Assembly (NCBI GenBank): GCA_964544355.1
Contig: CAZJAI010000007.1
Coordinates: forward strand, 1-5,457
Length of the DNA: 5,457 nucleotides
Direction: 5' to 3'
From: Chaera sp964544355
GTDB lineage: Bacteria; Patescibacteriota; Saccharimonadia; Saccharimonadales; Saccharimonadaceae
The position numbers were made by a program, and so were the translations under genes. Below, piece by piece: positions 1-5,342 of this stretch (position 1 is the stretch's first letter; every line of letters starts with the position of its first letter). The notes under the pieces were generated by a model, which worked only from the letters and a program-made list of their open reading frames with translations, was not told the origin of the DNA and searched no databases.

Positions 1-7
1 GGCGGCA

Positions 8-131
8 GCAAAACCAAAAATTTCCTTCCTTTCAAATTTTCCGCCTTGCGGCGGGAGGTGTGGGGAGAGCCGCAAATAAAAATGATAGGAAATTTTCGGG
101 TTTTGCCCTGCGCGAGCAAGGCGCGCGCAGG
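8..131. other. Strongly self-complementary segment; candidate structured RNA or dispersed palindromic element
   Basis: Three stems can be read directly. The outer stem pairs 8-15 with 99-106 (8 bp) and 17-26 with 87-96 (10 bp), broken only by a small 1x2 internal loop. Inside it, TTGCGGC (46-52) pairs with GCCGCAA (69-75) around a purine-rich, G-rich loop; an alternative inner hairpin is CCGCC (41-45) with GGCGG (50-54). Directly abutting the outer stem, CCTGCGCG (107-114) pairs with CGCGCAGG (124-131) around a 9-base loop. No T-tract follows, so it is not a standard terminator. I do not recognise an RNA family such as tmRNA, SRP RNA or 6S RNA. A small RNA, a leader structure of the downstream operon, or a repeated palindromic element are all possible. 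Confidence 0.4.
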
Positions 132-156
132 CGAGGCGCAAAGGTCAGCCGTTTCG

Positions 157-187
157 TTCAAAATGCGTTCGAGCGGAGTTATATAAT
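157..187 (+). promoter_or_regulatory. Possible upstream promoter for the marR operon
   Basis: A perfect TATAAT lies at 182-187, with a TTCAAA (157-162) 19 bases upstream as a poor -35 match. The -10 sits within the imperfect palindrome GGAGTTATATAATTCC (175-190). If used, transcription would start near 194 and leave a leader of about 90 bases. The spacing is longer than ideal, so this is a secondary candidate beside the one at 239-267. Confidence 0.3.
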
Positions 188-238
188 TCCACCAAGATTA
201 AACTTTCGAATTTTTAATTTCTTTGGTATTTATGGATT

Positions 239-267
239 TTGCATATTAATATGTAAGCAGCTAAAAT
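239..267 (+). promoter_or_regulatory. Probable promoter for the marR-ABC exporter operon
   Basis: TTGCAT (239-244) and TAAAAT (262-267) are separated by 17 bases, the ideal spacing, in a strongly AT-rich stretch. The predicted start site is about 274, leaving only about 12 bases before the ATG at 286. Two inverted repeats overlap this promoter (242-253 and 260-274), which fits repression by the encoded MarR protein. The -35 matches consensus at only three of six bases. Confidence 0.4.
242..253. promoter_or_regulatory. Perfect 12-bp palindrome, candidate MarR operator
   Basis: CATATTAATATG is its own reverse complement. It lies between the proposed -35 and -10 of the marR promoter. MarR dimers typically bind short AT-rich palindromes in their own promoters, so operator function is a reasonable inference, not shown by the sequence alone. 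Confidence 0.4.
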
Positions 268-274
268 AATTAGC
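260..274. promoter_or_regulatory. Inverted repeat over the -10, candidate MarR operator
   Basis: GCTAA (260-264) and TTAGC (270-274) form a perfect inverted repeat around AATAA. The repeat covers the proposed -10 (262-267) and reaches the predicted start site, so a bound repressor would block RNA polymerase. It could be a second operator beside the palindrome at 242-253, or the only true one. Confidence 0.4.
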
Positions 275-285
275 AGCCATCATTT

Positions 286-756
286 ATGCATAAAGACCGC
301 GATTTTTATATAGAGCAAATCATCGAAAGCGTGCACGCCATTAAGCGCGAACTGTCGGCGTGGCATACCGGCGGCGGGGCGGCTGCTTGCGGCGGTCGGG
401 ACAGGCCGGCGATTACCGCGGCCCAGTGGGGCGCTCTGGCGGCGGTATCGAAAAGTGGCCGGATGAATATTGGCGAGCTTGCCAAAGCGCTTGGCGTCAG
501 TCACAGCGCCGCCACCCAGCTGTCTGACGAGCTGGTGCAAAAGGGCTATCTGGTAAGGCTGGAATCGGCCGCCGACCGGCGGGTGCAAACCCTTGAGTTG
601 ACGGACAGGACCAAGCGGCACATCGGCCGCATGCGGGCCGGTATTGCCAGCTATTTCGCCCAAGTGTTCGCGGTCTTAAGCGACGACGAACTGGCCTCTT
701 TTGCCGCCTTAAGCAAAAAAATCGCTCATAAAAACGCGCGCGGGCCTAAGCTATGA
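286..756 (+). CDS. MarR-family transcriptional regulator
   Basis: This 156-residue protein has the MarR layout: an N-terminal helix, a central winged helix-turn-helix and a C-terminal dimerisation helix. The helix-turn-helix spans about residues 60-90, with the recognition helix near 72-86. The wing, about 91-107, carries the conserved Asp-Arg-Arg (97-99). It probably represses its own operon and is released by a small ligand, since MarR genes fused in an operon to an exporter usually work this way. The ATG at 286 is the first start after an in-frame TAG at 271; there is no Shine-Dalgarno site, so initiation may rely on a very short leader. An odd Gly/Ala-rich insert at residues 29-37 holds the only cysteine (C35). 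The family call is firm; the ligand is unknown. Confidence 0.9.
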   Translation: MHKDRDFYIEQIIESVHAIKRELSAWHTGGGAAACGGRDRPAITAAQWGALAAVSKSGRMNIGELAKALGVSHSAATQLSDELVQKGYLVRLESAADRRVQTLELTDRTKRHIGRMRAGIASYFAQVFAVLSDDELASFAALSKKIAHKNARGPKL

Positions 757-1553
757 AAACCATGATCGAGGTTAAGAATTTAGTGAAACGGTTCGGCGAC
801 ATTACCGCCGTTGACGGAGTGTCGTTTAAGGTGGGCGGGGGCGAGATCTTTGCCTTTTTGGGGCCAAACGGCGCCGGCAAATCCACCACCATTAAAATGC
901 TGACCACCCTGCTTAGCCCCACTCGGGGCAGTGTTACCCTTGACGGCGTTGATCCGGTGCGCGATCCCGAGCGGGCGCGGCGCTCGTTCGGGATAGTGTT
1001 TCAGGATCCTAGCCTGGACGACGACCTGACCGCCTGGGAGAATATGCAGCTTCACGGCGTTCTTTACGACGTGCCGGCGGCCGAGCGGAACCGGCGCGGC
1101 CAGGAGCTACTGTGGTTCGTTGATTTGTGGGAGCGCCGCGACGATTTGGTAAAGCGGTTTTCCGGCGGCATGAAACGCAGGCTGGAGATAGCCCGAGGCT
1201 TGCTGCATCACCCCAAAATCATCTTTTTAGACGAGCCGACTCTGGGGCTTGACCCCCAAACCCGCAATCGCATGTGGGAGTACCTGCGGGAGCTTAACCG
1301 CAAAGAAGGCACCACTCTGTTTTTCACCACCCACTACATGGAGGAGGCCGAGCGGATAGCCCAGCGTATCGCGGTGATCGACCATGGAAAAATTATTGCT
1401 CTGGGCAGCGCGGCGCAGCTAAAACGCCAAACCAAAACCGCCAGCCTGGAAGACGCCTTTTTGTCGCTGACCGGGCATTCGATCAGAGAAGAATCGGCTG
1501 ATCCGGCCTTGGACGCCATGCGGGCGATGCGGCGGAGGGGTTTTGGCCATTAA
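753..1553 (+). CDS. ABC transporter ATP-binding protein, DrrA-like (ABC-2 exporter ATPase)
   Basis: This 266-residue cytoplasmic ATPase powers the permease encoded just downstream. All catalytic motifs are intact: Walker A GPNGAGKST (37-45), Q-loop glutamine 84, signature FSGGM (136-140), Walker B IIFLDEP (156-162) with catalytic Glu161, D-loop GLDP (165-168) and switch His194. The tail SLEDAFLSLTGHSIRE (231-246) is typical of the daunorubicin-resistance DrrA group, but the domain of about 80 residues often found before that tail is absent, making this a short form. The start codon overlaps the marR stop as ATGA, which implies translational coupling. A second in-frame ATG at 762 would give a start at MIEVKNLVKRF and cannot be excluded. 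The substrate cannot be told from sequence; drug, lipid or peptide export are possible. Confidence 0.93.
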   Translation: MKTMIEVKNLVKRFGDITAVDGVSFKVGGGEIFAFLGPNGAGKSTTIKMLTTLLSPTRGSVTLDGVDPVRDPERARRSFGIVFQDPSLDDDLTAWENMQLHGVLYDVPAAERNRRGQELLWFVDLWERRDDLVKRFSGGMKRRLEIARGLLHHPKIIFLDEPTLGLDPQTRNRMWEYLRELNRKEGTTLFFTTHYMEEAERIAQRIAVIDHGKIIALGSAAQLKRQTKTASLEDAFLSLTGHSIREESADPALDAMRAMRRRGFGH

Positions 1554-1556
1554 ACC

Positions 1557-1560
1557 GGAG
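1557..1560 (+). promoter_or_regulatory. Ribosome binding site of the ABC permease
   Basis: GGAG lies five bases before the ATG at 1566, in the 12-base gap after the ATPase stop. It supports this start over a second in-frame ATG at 1578. Confidence 0.6.
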
Positions 1561-1565
1561 TCTTA

Positions 1566-2324
1566 ATGAAATCAACCATGCAAAAAATTTATTTTCTTTG
1601 GCTGAGGCAGATTAAAAAATATTTCCGTTCGCGTTCGCGGATTATCGGCTCGCTGGGTCAACCGCTGCTGTTTTTGCTAGCGCTGGGGTATGGATTTGGC
1701 TCGGTTTTCGCGCAAGCCGGCCAGGGTAATTATCTGAACTTTTTGGCGCCCGGAGTAATCGGCATGAGCATTATTTTTACCGCTATCTTTTCGGGCATGG
1801 AAGTTATTTGGGACCGCCAATTCGGCTTTTTAAAAGAAACCCTGGTAGCGCCGATGCCGCGGTTTCATATTATGATAGGCCGCACGTTGGGCGGCGCCAC
1901 CGTGGCCACTATGCAGGGGGTGATCGTTATGCTGCTGTCGCTGGCGTTCGGTTTTCATCCGCTTAACTGGTGGCTGGTGCTGCCGGCCGTCGGCGTGATG
2001 TTTTTGGTGGCGCTGCTGTTTACCTCGCTGGGCACCATGGTGGCCTCTTTGCTTGACGACATGCAAGGCTTTCAGCTGATCATGAATTTTTTGGTAATGC
2101 CGCTGTTTTTCTTGTCGGGAGCGCTGTTTCCGCTGCAGGGGCTGCCGGCTCTTTTGGCCATCCTGGCCCGAATTGACCCGCTGTCTTATGGCATAGACGC
2201 CCTGCGCGTTCTACTGATCAATGCAGGGCATTACGGGCTGGGGACGGACCTGGCCGTGCTGAGCGCCGTTACTTTGGCTTTCGTTTGGCTGGGCGCGGTT
2301 TTCTTTAGGCGCCTGCAGGTTTAG
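1566..2324 (+). CDS. ABC-2 type transporter permease, DrrB-like
   Basis: This 252-residue integral membrane protein is the channel half of the exporter. Six hydrophobic segments can be read at about 32-50, 58-80, 108-130, 137-160, 169-190 and 227-247, after a basic N-terminus. The stretch EVIWDRQFGFLKETLVAPMPR (79-99) after the second segment is the conserved cytoplasmic motif of the ABC-2 membrane family and probably contacts the ATPase. Length and topology match DrrB-type half permeases that work as dimers with two ATPase subunits. It sits 12 bases after the ATPase gene in the same operon. The family is clear; the cargo is not. The stop codon TAG lies within a terminator-like hairpin. Confidence 0.92.
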   Translation: MKSTMQKIYFLWLRQIKKYFRSRSRIIGSLGQPLLFLLALGYGFGSVFAQAGQGNYLNFLAPGVIGMSIIFTAIFSGMEVIWDRQFGFLKETLVAPMPRFHIMIGRTLGGATVATMQGVIVMLLSLAFGFHPLNWWLVLPAVGVMFLVALLFTSLGTMVASLLDDMQGFQLIMNFLVMPLFFLSGALFPLQGLPALLAILARIDPLSYGIDALRVLLINAGHYGLGTDLAVLSAVTLAFVWLGAVFFRRLQV

Positions 2325-2346
2325 CGGCCTTGCCTAAACTCTTTTT
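2304..2346 (+). terminator. Probable intrinsic terminator of the exporter operon
   Basis: TTTAGGC (2304-2310) can pair with GCCTAAA (2332-2338), and a shorter stem GTTTAG (2319-2324) with CTAAAC (2334-2339) shares the same right arm. Either ends just before TCTTTTT (2340-2346). The stem begins inside the permease gene and spans its stop codon. The stems are only 6-7 bp, so leaky termination is possible. Confidence 0.5.
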
Positions 2347-2372
2347 GTGGAGCTATGCAAAGCGCGATAAGT

Positions 2373-2381
2373 TGCTATAAT
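2373..2381 (+). promoter_or_regulatory. Extended -10 promoter of lemA
   Basis: TGCTATAAT matches the extended -10 consensus (TGn plus TATAAT at 2376-2381) exactly. No good -35 lies 16-18 bases upstream, which is usual for extended -10 promoters. Transcription would start near 2388, leaving a leader of about 38 bases that contains the lemA ribosome binding site. It lies downstream of the exporter terminator, so lemA begins a new unit. Confidence 0.6.
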
Positions 2382-2414
2382 TGGCCCTAATAGCAACCGC
2401 TAAAAGTATTAACA

Positions 2415-2420
2415 AAGGAG
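2415..2420 (+). promoter_or_regulatory. Strong Shine-Dalgarno site fixing the lemA start
   Basis: AAGGAG lies five bases before the ATG at 2426. An in-frame TTG at 2381 would lengthen the protein by 15 residues, but it lies within the -10 hexamer upstream of the predicted transcript start. The site therefore decides in favour of 2426. Confidence 0.75.
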
Positions 2421-2425
2421 CAAAA

Positions 2426-2983
2426 ATGGTCTGGTTGTATGTAGTGATAGGCTTGGTCGTGGTGCTGGCGATCTTTATGTGGGCCACTTATAACAGCATG
2501 ATGACGGCCAAATTGCGGGCCGAAGAGGCGTGGAGCGACATTACCGTGCAGCTGAAGCGGCGGCTTGACCTGATACCAAACCTGGTGAACGCGGTTAAAG
2601 GATATGCCGCGCATGAAAAGCAGGTTTTCGAAGACGTTACCAAGGCCCGGGCCAACACGCTTAACGCTCAGGGCGTGGCCGAAACGGCCAAGGCCGAAAA
2701 CATGTTCGAGCAGGCCTTAAAAAGCCTGTTCGCCGTAGCCGAGAATTATCCGCAGCTTAGGGCTACCGAAAACTTTCAGCAGCTACAGGAAGAGCTGGTA
2801 GACACCGAAGACAAAATCCAGGCCGCCAGGCGGTTTTATAACGGCGGCGTGCGCGATTTCAACACCAGGTTAAAGGTTTTTCCCAACAATCTTTTTGCCG
2901 GCATGTTTGGTTTTAGAGAGAAAGAATTTTTTGAAACCGACGATCTAGCCACGGCCCAAAAACCGGTGAACGTTCAGTTTTAA
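2426..2983 (+). CDS. lemA: LemA family membrane-anchored protein
   Basis: This 185-residue protein has one N-terminal transmembrane segment (about 3-20) followed by a mostly helical domain. Family hallmarks include RRLDLIPNLVNAVKGYAAHE (45-64), AENYPQLRATENFQQLQEEL (105-124), and a C-terminal part with the FYN...FN...FP spacing and an FGF (161-163) near the end. The length is normal for LemA. LemA proteins are membrane proteins of poorly defined function, commonly encoded near the protease HtpX, as here. The start at 2426 is set by a strong ribosome binding site. It is the first gene of the lemA to htpX cluster and has its own promoter. The family call is secure, while a role in membrane stress or protease partnering is inferred from neighbours. 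Confidence 0.93.
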   Translation: MVWLYVVIGLVVVLAIFMWATYNSMMTAKLRAEEAWSDITVQLKRRLDLIPNLVNAVKGYAAHEKQVFEDVTKARANTLNAQGVAETAKAENMFEQALKSLFAVAENYPQLRATENFQQLQEELVDTEDKIQAARRFYNGGVRDFNTRLKVFPNNLFAGMFGFREKEFFETDDLATAQKPVNVQF

Positions 2984-3013
2984 CGCCAAAGCCAAAATAA
3001 CCTTAGCGGATTT

Positions 3014-3018
3014 AAGGA
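3014..3018 (+). promoter_or_regulatory. Weak ribosome binding site, possibly sequestered in a small hairpin
   Basis: AAGGA is 12 bases before the ATG at 3031, farther than usual. CCTTA (3001-3005) can pair with TAAGG (3013-3017), which would hide the site in a 5-bp stem. An in-frame TAA at 3013 rules out a longer protein. Confidence 0.35.
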
Positions 3019-3030
3019 AAACAAAAACCC

Positions 3031-4416
3031 ATGCTGTACGGTTGGCTAGGCGCGATCGCCGGCCAGTTGGCTAATTTTGCCCAGGCGGGCGGCGGCGGCA
3101 GCAGTTCCGACTCCGGTGGCAGCGGCGTCTTTTTGTTAGGCTATGTGCCGATGCACGCCGTAGGCTACGCGATCAGAAGAAAAACCAGAAACAACATAGC
3201 CTTATGGTATAGCGGCCAGCTGTTGGGTTGGGCATTGGCTGCGGTTTACACGGTTTTCTGGATAATACTGGGCGTGTCCAGCAGGCGATCCTCCAACCGA
3301 TTCCTCTTATGGTCGGCGGCCGCTCTGGTGCCGCTTGGTATGGGCGTGGGCCTGTACGCTTCTTTGTTTAATCAGTCTAAAAAAACCAAAAAAACCTTAC
3401 AATGGGCAGCCAGCCAGGACGGCGCCTGGAAGGAGACCGGCTTGCTGGAGCGGGCTAGAGAAGTGTTTGAGCGCTACCAGCAAGATTGGTCAAACTACAA
3501 CACCGAGGCGATGAAGTCTTATATGACGTCTGGCTATCAATATCACGCCAGTCTGATGGTTTACGCCATGTACCTGGCGGCCCGGCGCAATCTGGTTAAA
3601 AACCCGGTGATTGAAGAAATTAGTGTGGTTGACGCCACCGACGCGGCCGATAACGTCAAGGATCAGTTTAAGGTGGCCATCGGCGCGCGGGCCGAAAACA
3701 CCCTGATAGACACCAGGGACAACTCGGTGCTGTTCGTGGATAAAAGCAGGTTCGTGGAGTTTTGGACGTTCCAGCGCTCGGGCAATCAGTGGATGCTGGG
3801 TGGTGTAGAGCCCGCCACGCAGGCGCAAGAGATGCGCGACAAAGCGGTTGAGCAGTTCGCCATCAGCCAGAATTTTTATTACAGCTTGGATTGGGGCCGT
3901 TTGTTGCTGCCGCGGCGTAGCCAGTTGTTTAAAAGCGGTAAGTTTCGTTATTCCGATGTCAATAACCACGTGATCGGCATGTACAAGAACTGCCTGGTGC
4001 AGTTTTACACTTATATTCCCGACAGGCGTTCTAGATATGATAGCGACGGTTACGTCATCGCCCAGGCGGCGCTGCCAAAAACCTACGGCAATATTTTTGT
4101 AAGGCGCAAAAAGAAGTGGTGGTTGCGGTCTTTTGGTTTTGTTAAGGGACTGCGAAAAATCACCCTGGAGTGGCGCGAATTCAACGACAAATACGACGTT
4201 TACGCCAGCGACGCCGAAAAAGTTACCAGTCTGGAGCTACTGCACCCCGCCTTTATGGAAAAACTCGAGGCCCTGCCGTTTACGGTGAACATAGAAGTTG
4301 CCGATAACACGGTTTATTTGTTCGCCGAGGCTGGCGCCACGTCCAAGGTTAAGCCGACGCCGTATCCGGTGATGATGGATATCCTCAAAGAAGCCTTCAG
4401 CGAAATGAAGCTGTAG
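3031..4416 (+). CDS. Membrane protein with Tim44-like and DUF3137-like domains
   Basis: This 461-residue protein seems to combine two domains. The N-terminal third has a hydrophobic start (1-18), a Gly/Ser-rich linker (20-32), and hydrophobic segments near 33-48, 57-81 and 90-113. A basic stretch KKTKKT (117-122) follows. Residues about 130-262 resemble the bacterial Tim44-like domain: an ARE-type helix, then an alpha-beta cone ending in FVEFWTFQRSGNQWMLGGVE (241-260). Residues about 295-458 resemble DUF3137, a domain often encoded beside LemA; the best stretch is LEWREFNDKYDVYASDAEKV (379-398) followed by LLHPAFMEKL. Tim44-like domains in mitochondria bind membranes and import partners; the role here is unknown. 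Position between lemA and htpX suggests a shared membrane function. The Tim44-like call is fairly strong and the DUF3137 call rests on remembered family patterns. No stop or frameshift interrupts it. Confidence 0.8.
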   Translation: MLYGWLGAIAGQLANFAQAGGGGSSSDSGGSGVFLLGYVPMHAVGYAIRRKTRNNIALWYSGQLLGWALAAVYTVFWIILGVSSRRSSNRFLLWSAAALVPLGMGVGLYASLFNQSKKTKKTLQWAASQDGAWKETGLLERAREVFERYQQDWSNYNTEAMKSYMTSGYQYHASLMVYAMYLAARRNLVKNPVIEEISVVDATDAADNVKDQFKVAIGARAENTLIDTRDNSVLFVDKSRFVEFWTFQRSGNQWMLGGVEPATQAQEMRDKAVEQFAISQNFYYSLDWGRLLLPRRSQLFKSGKFRYSDVNNHVIGMYKNCLVQFYTYIPDRRSRYDSDGYVIAQAALPKTYGNIFVRRKKKWWLRSFGFVKGLRKITLEWREFNDKYDVYASDAEKVTSLELLHPAFMEKLEALPFTVNIEVADNTVYLFAEAGATSKVKPTPYPVMMDILKEAFSEMKL

Positions 4417-4422
4417 GGCGCT

Positions 4423-4451
4423 TTGCCCGCCGCCGGCTAAACGGTTATAAT
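4423..4451 (+). promoter_or_regulatory. Promoter of htpX positioned for a leaderless mRNA
   Basis: TTGCCC (4423-4428) and TATAAT (4446-4451) are separated by exactly 17 bases. Only six bases lie between the -10 and the htpX ATG at 4458, so the predicted transcript start falls on or within a base or two of the ATG. No Shine-Dalgarno sequence precedes this ATG, which agrees with leaderless initiation. The -35 lies seven bases after the upstream stop codon. Confidence 0.65.
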
Positions 4452-4457
4452 TCTGGC

Positions 4458-5336
4458 ATGTATAGCGCGATCGCCGCCAACAAACGCAACACGCTGGTAA
4501 TTATGGCGTTGTTCATCGGTATTATAACCGGTCTGGGTTGGGTGGGCGGCCAGCTTTACGGTAACGGTAGCTGGGTTTATTGGGCGCTGGCGTTCGGCCT
4601 GGCGTACGCGCTGATTCAGTATTTTATCGCCGACAAACTGGCTTTGGCGGTTAACGGCGCCAAGCCGATAGCCAAAAGCGACAACCCCCGCCTGTACCGG
4701 ATAGTCGAAAACCTGTCTATCGCCAGCGGCATGCCCACGCCTAAAATTTACGTAATGAACGATCCGGCGGCCAATGCTTTTGCCACCGGGCGCAATCCGG
4801 CGCACGCCTCGGTAGCCGCCACCACCGGCCTGCTGGACATCATGGATGACGACGAGCTAGAGGCGGTGATGGCGCACGAGATGGGGCACGTTAAAAACTA
4901 CGACATCAGGGTAATGATGATCGTGTTTGGGCTGGTTAGCGCTATCGGTCTGCTGGCTGACGGTTTGCTGAGGATCGGCTGGTTTGGCGGCGGCAATGAT
5001 AACCGCCAGGTGCCGCCGATTTTTTACATCATCGGCATTATTGCCATCTTGCTGGCACCGTTAGCCGCTTTGCTGGTGCAACTGGCGGTATCGCGGCAGC
5101 GGGAATATCTGGCCGACGCCACCGGCGCCATGACCACCCGCTATCCTGAAGCCCTGGCCAGCGCGCTGTCAAAAATCGCCCAGCAGGGCTCGGCTACCCG
5201 AGCCCAAAACGGCTCGACCGCCCATTTGTTTTTCGCCAATCCCCTAAAAGGTAAAATGCTGACGGGGCTGTTCAGTACTCATCCGCCGATCGAACAACGT
5301 ATAAAAAGACTGCGCGAGATGGCGGGCAAATTTTAA
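4458..5336 (+). CDS. htpX: Membrane zinc metalloprotease HtpX (M48 family)
   Basis: HtpX is an integral membrane endopeptidase that degrades misfolded membrane proteins, complementing FtsH in many bacteria. This 292-residue protein has the family's usual length. Hydrophobic segments lie at about 12-30, 38-56, 153-172 and 188-210. The zinc motif HEMGH (140-144) supplies two histidines and the catalytic Glu141; the third ligand is probably Glu216 in SRQREYLADATGA (212-224). Other family marks are PKIYVMNDPAANAFATGRNP (95-114) and the C-terminal FSTHPPIEQRI (272-282). All catalytic residues are present, so it should be active. It is last in the lemA cluster but has its own promoter and probably a leaderless transcript. 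With no clear terminator after the preceding gene, some read-through expression is also likely. Confidence 0.95.
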   Translation: MYSAIAANKRNTLVIMALFIGIITGLGWVGGQLYGNGSWVYWALAFGLAYALIQYFIADKLALAVNGAKPIAKSDNPRLYRIVENLSIASGMPTPKIYVMNDPAANAFATGRNPAHASVAATTGLLDIMDDDELEAVMAHEMGHVKNYDIRVMMIVFGLVSAIGLLADGLLRIGWFGGGNDNRQVPPIFYIIGIIAILLAPLAALLVQLAVSRQREYLADATGAMTTRYPEALASALSKIAQQGSATRAQNGSTAHLFFANPLKGKMLTGLFSTHPPIEQRIKRLREMAGKF

Positions 5337-5342
5337 ACGGGC

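Noticed and set aside
60..269. A 69-residue open frame with a GTG start ahead of the marR gene
   Set aside because: It overlaps the stem structure and the promoter region, its purine-rich upstream motif is only one base from the start, and its sequence shifts from Arg-rich to Phe/Ile-rich with the base composition. It looks like translated non-coding or repeat sequence.
2381..2425. TTG start giving lemA 15 extra residues
   Set aside because: The TTG overlaps the -10 hexamer and lies upstream of the predicted transcript start; the ATG at 2426 has a well-placed AAGGAG and begins directly with the transmembrane segment expected of LemA.
3379..3386. Slippery heptamer AAAAAAC for programmed -1 ribosomal frameshifting
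   Set aside because: The C falls at the second codon position in the reading frame, so the heptamer is out of phase for tandem slippage, and the long frame continues intact.
3490..3969. A 159-residue minus-strand open frame inside the Tim44-like gene
   Set aside because: It has no recognisable family pattern and lies wholly within a well-supported + strand gene; it is a shadow frame.
4416..4428. GGGC-n5-GCCC hairpin after the Tim44-like gene as a terminator
   Set aside because: The stem is only 4 bp, no T-tract follows, and it overlaps the better supported htpX -35 element.
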